Positions 1 through 3,632 of a stretch of DNA of 9,134 bases are shown piece by piece. Origin of the DNA: Bacteroidota bacterium (lineage in GTDB: Bacteria > Bacteroidota > Kryptoniia > Kryptoniales > JAKASW01); assembly GCA_021796055.1 (NCBI GenBank), contig JAJYOS010000201.1, positions 1 through 9,134 of the forward strand. The letters run 5' to 3'. The notes under the pieces were generated by a model. The model ran no database searches and was not told where the DNA came from. It saw only the letters and a program-made list of their open reading frames with translations. Position 1 is the first letter of the stretch, and each line of letters starts with the position of its first letter. Made by a program: the position numbers and the translations under genes.

Positions 1-403
1 GTCCAACTATGAAGAGTGCCAGCAGGAACAACGGGTAAGATATTGCTCCGGCTGCAGGCAGGAACAGCGCGCTGCCCACGGCGGCGATGAGAAGACTCAC
101 CACTATGCTGTTCTTGTAGCCTAACTTCGCAATTGGATCGCCTGCTGTAGAGGAGATGAGGTAGTAAAGCAAGGCGCCGATAAAGTAACCACCGGCGAAG
201 GCGAACTGGACGAGCATCGCCTCGAAGTAGTTCAGAGTGAAGGCCTGCTTGAACCTGGGGATGAGGATGTCGTTCCATACCGTCATGAACCCCCACATGA
301 AGAACAGGCTGGTCATGATGAAGAACGGTCCGCGGTATGTCTGCGTCTTCCCTGCCGTACCTGATGATGATATGGCTTCAGCCGGTGTGCTAGTGTCAAT
401 CAT
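1..403 (-). CDS. Sugar:proton symporter of the FucP/GluP type (MFS), N-terminal part
   Basis: This is the N-terminal 134 codons of an inner-membrane major facilitator transporter; the rest lies beyond the left edge. A hydrophilic leader of about 25 residues is followed by TM1 (residues about 27-48), with the family signature TSLFFMWGFM then VWNDILIP. TM2 follows (about 62-84, containing MLVQFAFAGGYFIGAL), then a cytoplasmic GDPIAKLGYKN loop resembling MFS motif A, TM3 (about 99-118) and the start of TM4. The Asn44-Asp45 pair aligns with the TM1 Asn-Asp of E. coli FucP, whose Asp46 takes part in proton-coupled fucose transport. Closest in style to the glucose/galactose or fucose transporters of Bacteroidota; the exact sugar cannot be read from this part. 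The ATG at 403 is chosen because conservation begins shortly after it; only a weak GGA lies about 9 nt upstream. Family assignment is firm, substrate is open. Confidence 0.88.
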   Translation of the reverse strand, partial: MIDTSTPAEAISSSGTAGKTQTYRGPFFIMTSLFFMWGFMTVWNDILIPRFKQAFTLNYFEAMLVQFAFAGGYFIGALLYYLISSTAGDPIAKLGYKNSIVVSLLIAAVGSALFLPAAGAISYPLFLLALFIVG

Positions 404-554
404 ATATAGATTCCAATTGGTTTAGACTGTTTCTGAGTTGAATTCCCGGCATCGCATGCAAAACCACGGCATTGTTCCATGCCTCCCGGTCATGCCTGCA
501 CCCGGCCTCACGAATATCGCTGCCAATAACGCCGCGTTCCATTTTGCATATAAA

Positions 555-571
555 TGATAAGTTAGTTATCA
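555..571. promoter_or_regulatory. AT-rich dyad upstream of the sugar permease
   Basis: TGATAA and TTATCA form 6-bp inverted arms around a 5-nt centre (GTTAG), next to the AT-rich TGCATATAAATG. It is about 150 bp upstream of the permease start and could be an operator or part of its promoter. No clear -35/-10 pair can be fixed, so this is a weak call based on symmetry and base composition only. Confidence 0.2.
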
Positions 572-796
572 GGTGAGGGATTGGCAAGGAAACGTGGAGA
601 AAGAAAATCCGGAACATGCGCAAGGGTTCCACCGGTGAGACCGGTCACTGCGGCCGTCGGCTGCCGGAAAACGGAACGGGGATAGAACGGACGTGACGGA
701 ATTGCACTGATTTTGTCATTGATCAAAGGATCGATCCGTGCAACGACCGGATAATCGACAGAGGCGGCTCCCTTCAAACCTCACATGATCGCAGCT

Positions 797-812
797 GGCG
801 CATTTTTGCGCC
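797..812. other. Short perfect hairpin in intergenic DNA
   Basis: GGCGCA and TGCGCC form a perfect 6-bp stem closed by a TTTT loop. No T-run follows on either strand, so it is not a normal intrinsic terminator. The 8-mer TGGCGCAT that opens the stem recurs at 829-836. A second 6-bp stem (GCGGAC/GTCCGC, 5-nt loop) follows at 846-862. Confidence 0.3.
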
Positions 813-923
813 TCCATCCATATGTACGTGGCGCATCCTCTTCTGGCGGACATTCCGTCCGCTTGTCCCGTTCCTAAATATTATGTAAGCACGGGAGGGA
901 TCGAAGAGCGTGGTCTGCCGACT

Positions 924-941
924 GCTGACAACTGATTTCTG
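924..941 (+). repeat. Left copy of an 18-nt repeat bracketing the response regulator
   Basis: GCTGACAACTGATTTCTG matches GCTGACTACTGATTGCTG at 1593-1610 in 16 of 18 positions and in the same orientation. Both sit in degenerate runs of CTGAC/ACTGATT words. The response regulator gene and the 22-bp-period repeats lie between the two copies. Confidence 0.45.
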
Positions 942-959
942 ACAGTATATAAGACCCGT

Positions 960-999
960 GTATCAAAACCGCACACCCCCAGTATCAAAATCGCACACC
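960..999. repeat. Two 18-nt direct repeats, 22-bp period, upstream of the response regulator
   Basis: GTATCAAAACCGCACACC (960-977) and GTATCAAAATCGCACACC (982-999) match at 17 of 18 positions. The 22-bp period, about two helical turns, would place both copies on the same DNA face. The first copy, with its left flank, has short inverted ends (GTGT at 958-961 against ACAC at 973-976). They lie downstream of a TATATAAG tract (946-953) and about 100-130 bp upstream of the response regulator start. They could be tandem binding sites for a regulator. Alternatively, repeated TGTG-starting terminal sites like this occur at ends of IS21-type insertion sequences, so this may be an orphan transposon end; no transposase or opposite end is visible. 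Confidence 0.5.
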
Positions 1000-1041
1000 T
1001 GCCCTGCACTCCCCCTCTTTTTGCATGTTACGAGGGCCGTT

Positions 1042-1119
1042 ATGACGGGCATGCACATTGATTACTATGAAGACGAAGTCGAGTTAAATGTGAGAAGTAT
1101 TGATAAACCAATCGAATGA
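1042..1119 (+). CDS. Possible 25-codon leader ORF overlapping the response regulator start
   Basis: An ATG at 1042 follows ACGAGGG, a good ribosome-binding match about 6 nt upstream. It opens a very acidic 25-residue frame (begins MTGMHIDYYEDEVE) that ends in TGA at 1117-1119. It is in a different frame from the response regulator and overlaps its TTG start, ending 7 nt before the alternative ATG at 1127. The response regulator itself lacks a good ribosome binding site, so translation of this small frame could couple to it. The peptide matches nothing I know; it may well be chance. Confidence 0.2.
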   Translation: MTGMHIDYYEDEVELNVRSIDKPIE

Positions 1120-1567
1120 TACGAACATGGCTTTCATGACTGACGAGGGGCAGGAAGTGCCCGCAGAGGAGAGAAAATTTAATCGTCCTAGAGGCCGGGG
1201 CGAGGTTATTCTCGTGATCGAAGATGAAAAAATGTTGAGGGATTTCCTCCAAACGATACTCAGTGAAGTCGGCTATAAGGTGATCCTGGCGGCGGACGGT
1301 GCTGAAGGGCTTCTGACGTTTATGGAACATAAGGAAGAGATCAATCTGGTGCTCCTGGACATGGGGCTTCCAAGAATGAGCGGAGAGGATGTACTGTCGG
1401 GAATCGTCTGGGCAAATCCGGGTGTCAAGATCATCTGTGTGAGCGGCTCAATCGATCCCTGGGTACAGGAGAGCGCCTTCCAGATTGGTGCGACGGATTA
1501 CATTTCAAAACCATATTTAATAGATGACTTGCTGATGAAGGTGCATCGCACATTGAAACAAGAATAA
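1100..1567 (+). CDS. Stand-alone response regulator receiver protein
   Basis: A cytoplasmic phospho-signalling protein made of a single receiver (CheY-like) domain with no output domain. After a polar N-terminal stretch of about 34 residues, the receiver runs from about 35 to 153. Visible features are the acidic pocket Glu41-Asp42 (VIEDE), phosphoacceptor Asp87 (LLDMGLPRMSG), the conserved hydroxyl residue Ser115 (CVSGS) and Lys137-Pro138 (YISKPY). The lead-in RGRGEVILVIEDE resembles the linker before C-terminal receivers of hybrid histidine kinases, so it may derive from one. The longest frame starts at TTG 1100; ATG at 1127 or 1136 is at least as likely, as none has a well-spaced ribosome binding site. 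No histidine kinase lies nearby, so the partner is unknown. The domain call is firm; role and exact start are not. Confidence 0.9.
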   Translation: MINQSNDTNMAFMTDEGQEVPAEERKFNRPRGRGEVILVIEDEKMLRDFLQTILSEVGYKVILAADGAEGLLTFMEHKEEINLVLLDMGLPRMSGEDVLSGIVWANPGVKIICVSGSIDPWVQESAFQIGATDYISKPYLIDDLLMKVHRTLKQE

Positions 1568-1592
1568 GATAGCTGTTGGCGGTCAGCTGACG

Positions 1593-1610
1593 GCTGACTA
1601 CTGATTGCTG
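1593..1610 (+). repeat. Right copy of the 18-nt repeat bracketing the response regulator
   Basis: GCTGACTACTGATTGCTG is the second copy of the repeat at 924-941. It is immediately preceded by a perfect 10-bp palindrome, GTCAGCTGAC (1582-1591). It lies in the 163-bp gap between the two convergent genes. That gap shows no hairpin plus T-run terminator. Confidence 0.45.
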
Positions 1611-1730
1611 CCGTGCCGCATTTCCCATGCTCTCTGCTCCATGCCCTTTTCCCCGCGAGCTCTGCCGCCTGCTCTGAGAGTTCACAAGGGACTCCGCCGC
1701 AACGTTGGCAAGCCGGCGAAGAGCCGTCAT

Positions 1731-2667
1731 TTAATTCAGTATCATCTCCCTGTCCGGGATATCGATGGTTATCTCTTTCCCCAGCCAGTTGATGCCGGTT
1801 ATGCCGTCATAAATTAACCCGTTTAAGAATGCCGTCTTCACTTTGCCGGTGCGCACAGAAGATGCAGCAGATAAGGATATCTTATCGAGATCGGCAATGT
1901 AAAACATGTTTTCTACTTTATTATTCAGGCTGCTCTTCTTGTAATATTTCTTTGCAGCAGATGCATCTACCCCGAGTTCTTTCATAAACCCCGCGTTGAA
2001 CCTGTAGACATCGAACCCGGCCCCGCTGTCTAACGATATCTGCAGAGTCAGCCTGTCGTTCACACTGACTTTGGTAAACATGTCGAGAGAAATTCCCCTG
2101 TCGTCATCGAGTTGAACGGGAACAGTCTTCCCTTCTTCTGCCCGCTTGTCCAGGCTGGCCTTCGTATCCAAAAACATCTTCCTGTCCGCGAAATCGATTG
2201 TAAACGGCTGGTTTCGAAAACAGGTCAGCGATATCAGTCCGTCGACATCACCCAGGTCCGCATCCAGGACCGTCACCACGGGATCGTGTAAATCCATGTC
2301 GCCTATCTCGATATCATTCACTTCATACAGGTTCAGTCTCAGCGCTTCTCCCGTCGCCCTGAATCCGGTGAAGTATCCGTCCTCACGTTTCATGTGGCCG
2401 AGTCTCTCGGCAAATTTCTTCGTGATGACATTTATTCCCGCACCGGTATCGAGTATAAAGCGGCCCTCGACATTGTCAACCCTTACGGTCATTACAATAT
2501 GCCCATGCGGTCCGACCTCGATCGGCACTGCGTAAGGCCGGCCGGTGTAAACCGTCTTTGCTCCACCGTCGACTCTTCCTCCCGCTTTCATTGCAAGAGC
2601 CCCGGCGGGCCGGGACAAAAACCAGTGAAGCAAGTAGTGCGGCGGATAGTATAGCGAGATTCTTCAT
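1731..2667 (-). CDS. Secreted two-lobed retropepsin-like aspartic protease, frameshifted within the signal peptide
   Basis: The catalytic part is an open frame of 300 codons from a TTG at 2633; residues below use that numbering. It contains two homologous lobes. Lobe 1 (about 34-158) has FILDTGAGINVIT with Asp62, later DGLISLTCF and the strand PFTIDFADRKM. Lobe 2 (about 170-300) has SLDSGAGFDVY with Asp202, then GITGINWLG and EITIDIPDREM. Each repeats the D-T/S-G-A plus hydrophobic-Gly plan of aspartic proteases, so one chain carries both catalytic aspartates. The real start is probably ATG 2667: it has a strong GAGGG site and encodes a signal peptide (MKNLAILSAALLASLVF), but in another frame. 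Removing one base from the T5 run (2617-2621) or the GC run (2602-2614) joins it to GALAMKAGGR, giving a normal cleavage region. The product would be exported to the periplasm or surface. Its substrate is unknown. It may be a recent mutation, an assembly error or a slippage site. Confidence 0.78.
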
Positions 2668-2687
2668 TTTCCCTCTTTTTTTAGAAT

Positions 2688-2698
2688 TTGTCGTACAA
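2688..2698. promoter_or_regulatory. Small dyad in the protease promoter region
   Basis: TTGT-CGT-ACAA is a perfect 4-bp dyad, extended imperfectly to 7 bp per arm (AATTTGT/ACAATTT, one mismatch). It starts 21 bp upstream of the protease ATG in an AT-rich stretch that should hold its promoter (minus strand TTGATTAAATTG). A possible operator; evidence is only position and symmetry. Confidence 0.2.
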
Positions 2699-2762
2699 TT
2701 TAATCAAGCATTCGAAAAAGAGGGCATGAATCCCCCTTTAAAACCGGGTTTCCGGCACGAGG

Positions 2763-2775
2763 TCCGGTAACCGGA
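2763..2775. other. Palindrome within a CCGG-rich cluster
   Basis: TCCGGT-A-ACCGGA is a perfect 6-bp dyad. It lies in a 32-bp stretch with four CCGG words (2744, 2752, 2764, 2771), about 100 bp upstream of the protease start. It could be a protein-binding site or a hairpin; function unknown. Confidence 0.25.
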
Positions 2776-3029
2776 TTACGCCCCTATCCCTCCTCACCGG
2801 TTTGCATGGGACAGCGAATCGCAGCTGCAACCGGGGCACCGTCACGGGGAGAGGCGTTCAATACGGCTGATTGCTCAGGCGCAGCCGATTGCGGCGGGCG
2901 TAAGAAGGCCAAGCGGGGCGGATCGAACGAGGGCCGGGCAAAGAATAAAGTTACCGTCGCACCAAGAGGAGGGGCTCCGGAGGTAACAAGGTGTTGGTGT
3001 GCCGGACGCTTGTTCGCCTCAGATTCCTC

Positions 3030-3058
3030 TTGACAGAAAGTTTCAAATGTAGTAACCT
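3030..3058 (+). promoter_or_regulatory. Candidate sigma70-type promoter for the receptor operon
   Basis: A perfect TTGACA (3030-3035) is followed after 17 bp by TAACCT (3053-3058), which keeps the key T-A....T of a -10 box. A GATAAT follows at 3065-3070. Transcription would start near 3065 and leave a leader of more than 550 nt before the receptor gene. Bacteroidota often use a different -7 box (TAnnTTTG), which I did not find here, so the call is moderate. Confidence 0.35.
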
Positions 3059-3073
3059 ATCAAAGATAATACG

Positions 3074-3093
3074 GCGTTTTAATAGTAAAACGC
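3074..3093 (+). other. Perfect hairpin at the start of the receptor leader
   Basis: GCGTTTTA and TAAAACGC form a perfect 8-bp stem with the 4-nt loop ATAG. It starts about 15 nt after the candidate -10 box, so it would sit at the very 5' end of the transcript and could stabilise it, or it could be a DNA operator overlapping the promoter. No T-run follows directly, so a terminator is unlikely. Confidence 0.45.
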
Positions 3094-3359
3094 AGCTTTC
3101 AATGGGAGCTGAAGTGCGATTTGCTTTGAACGCCTCTTACGTCGTGCGTTAAACAAAAGTGCATTAGGGCTCAAGAGTGAATACCCTTGAAATCCATACC
3201 GATTCACTTTCACGTGAGAATTGTTCTTCAAGCTTGATTTGTGTCCCTGAACATACTGTGCTCAGTTAGCAAGAGAGATGCAGGATGTGGTTCGCATTCA
3301 TGGCCGATTCTGAATATTACGACCCCGGGCCGCTTTATTGATTGCCGTGATGCAGGCGC

Positions 3360-3391
3360 GTGAGTCGTGACGCCTGTGAGTCGGCGAGCCT
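3360..3391 (+). repeat. Two imperfect 16-bp tandem repeats
   Basis: GTGAGTCGTGACGCCT (3360-3375) is followed directly by GTGAGTCGGCGAGCCT (3376-3391). The first 8 bp are identical and 12 of 16 match overall; a weaker third unit may follow. The first unit also takes part in a 6-bp stem CAGGCG/CGCCTG (3353-3376). They may be regulatory or chance; they lie about 245-270 bp upstream of the receptor start. Confidence 0.3.
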
Positions 3392-3420
3392 GTGCACGTG
3401 AGCCGGGACAGTTTGTTTGT

Positions 3421-3435
3421 TACTGCAGTGCAGTA
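3421..3435. promoter_or_regulatory. Perfect 15-bp odd palindrome
   Basis: TACTGCA-G-TGCAGTA has perfect 7-bp arms around one central base. This geometry fits a dimeric repressor site or a tight DNA symmetry element. It lies about 200 bp upstream of the receptor gene. No cognate regulator is identified. Confidence 0.3.
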
Positions 3436-3515
3436 CCGCAGGCTTCGCGTTGAGTCTGGATTAATTCAGGATGTACCGCACAGCCGGTGATGCCGGTTGT
3501 ATTCACGAGAATTTT

Positions 3516-3526
3516 AAGGAGGTGAT
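3516..3526 (+). promoter_or_regulatory. Extended Shine-Dalgarno match without a canonical start codon
   Basis: AAGGAGGTGAT is a perfect 11-nt complement to the usual 3' end of bacterial 16S rRNA, yet no ATG, GTG or TTG follows at normal spacing. The only well-spaced candidate is ATT at 3528, which would open a 26-codon frame (IYSHSANGLIS...) ending at 3606-3608. It may be a ribosome standby or stalling site in the leader, or mark a small gene using a rare start or one whose start was lost. Confidence 0.4.
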
Positions 3527-3579
3527 TATTTACAGCCATTCCGCAAACGGGCTTATTTCGACGGTCGATCTAAGCCCAT

Positions 3580-3621
3580 ATGTATCACGAAGTTCAAGTG
3601 AACATTAAGATTATCAAATAA
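3580..3621 (+). CDS. Possible 13-codon leader peptide before the receptor gene
   Basis: ATG 3580 opens a 13-residue frame (MYHEVQVNIKIIK). Its TAA stop (3619-3621) overlaps the AAGGAGGA ribosome binding site of the receptor gene, an arrangement that would suit translational coupling. It has no ribosome binding site of its own at normal spacing, although the long match at 3516-3526 lies 53 nt upstream. It may be chance. Confidence 0.15.
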   Translation: MYHEVQVNIKIIK

Positions 3622-3627
3622 GGAGGA
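3620..3627 (+). promoter_or_regulatory. Ribosome binding site of the TonB-dependent receptor
   Basis: AAGGAGGA ends 5 nt before ATG 3633. This strong site fixes the start of the receptor, and the signal peptide begins right at that codon. Confidence 0.8.
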
Positions 3628-3632
3628 CCCTT

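Larger units (their letters stand above)
404..1041. other. Intergenic region without a convincing gene
   Basis: This stretch separates the divergently read permease and response regulator. Reading frames here are short (at most 78 codons), start at weak sites and have no recognisable protein character. The permease-proximal part has an AT-rich patch around 540-571 with a dyad (TGATAA, 5-nt spacer, TTATCA at 555-571) that could belong to the permease promoter, and a perfect palindrome CCAATTGG at 413-420 just upstream of its start. Several hairpins lie at 631-896, and direct repeats lie at 960-999. I see no tRNA, known riboswitch or transposase remnant. Confidence 0.6.
2668..3632. other. Long divergent intergenic region
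   Basis: Nearly 1 kb separates the protease from the TonB-dependent receptor. The part 2776-3030 has a purine-rich plus strand; its only open frame (2806-3033) has low-complexity Arg/Gly/Ala-rich protein and no domain, so I do not call a gene. From 3030 onward lie a candidate promoter, a strong hairpin at 3074-3093, another possible stem at 3091-3118, a 7-bp dyad (AGTGAAT/ATTCACT) around 3174-3207, the palindrome TCACGTGA (3210-3217), repeats at 3360-3391 and a long ribosome-binding match at 3516-3526. This could be a long, folded 5' leader of the receptor operon. I recognise no known riboswitch class. Confidence 0.5.

Noticed and set aside
237..425. 62-codon plus-strand frame at the left edge
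   Set aside because: It is antisense to the permease N-terminus, whose membrane segments and family signature are clear on the minus strand.
562..777. 71-codon minus-strand frame between permease and response regulator
   Set aside because: Starts at TTG with a GAGG too close to it, and the product has no recognisable features.
960..999. CRISPR array
   Set aside because: Only two 18-nt copies separated by 4 nt; no spacers of 25-40 nt and no cas genes.
2146..2535. 129-codon plus-strand frame opposite the aspartic protease
   Set aside because: Ser/Thr-rich shadow of the protease frame, without a ribosome binding site or domain; the minus strand carries the catalytic motifs.
2806..3033. 75-codon plus-strand frame in the long intergenic region
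   Set aside because: Arg/Gly/Ala-rich low-complexity product, no domain, no ribosome binding site at good spacing; likely chance in GC-rich DNA.
3030..3632. Cobalamin, TPP or cyclic-di-GMP riboswitch in the receptor leader
   Set aside because: I looked for their conserved core words by eye and found none; this is not a substitute for a covariance-model search.
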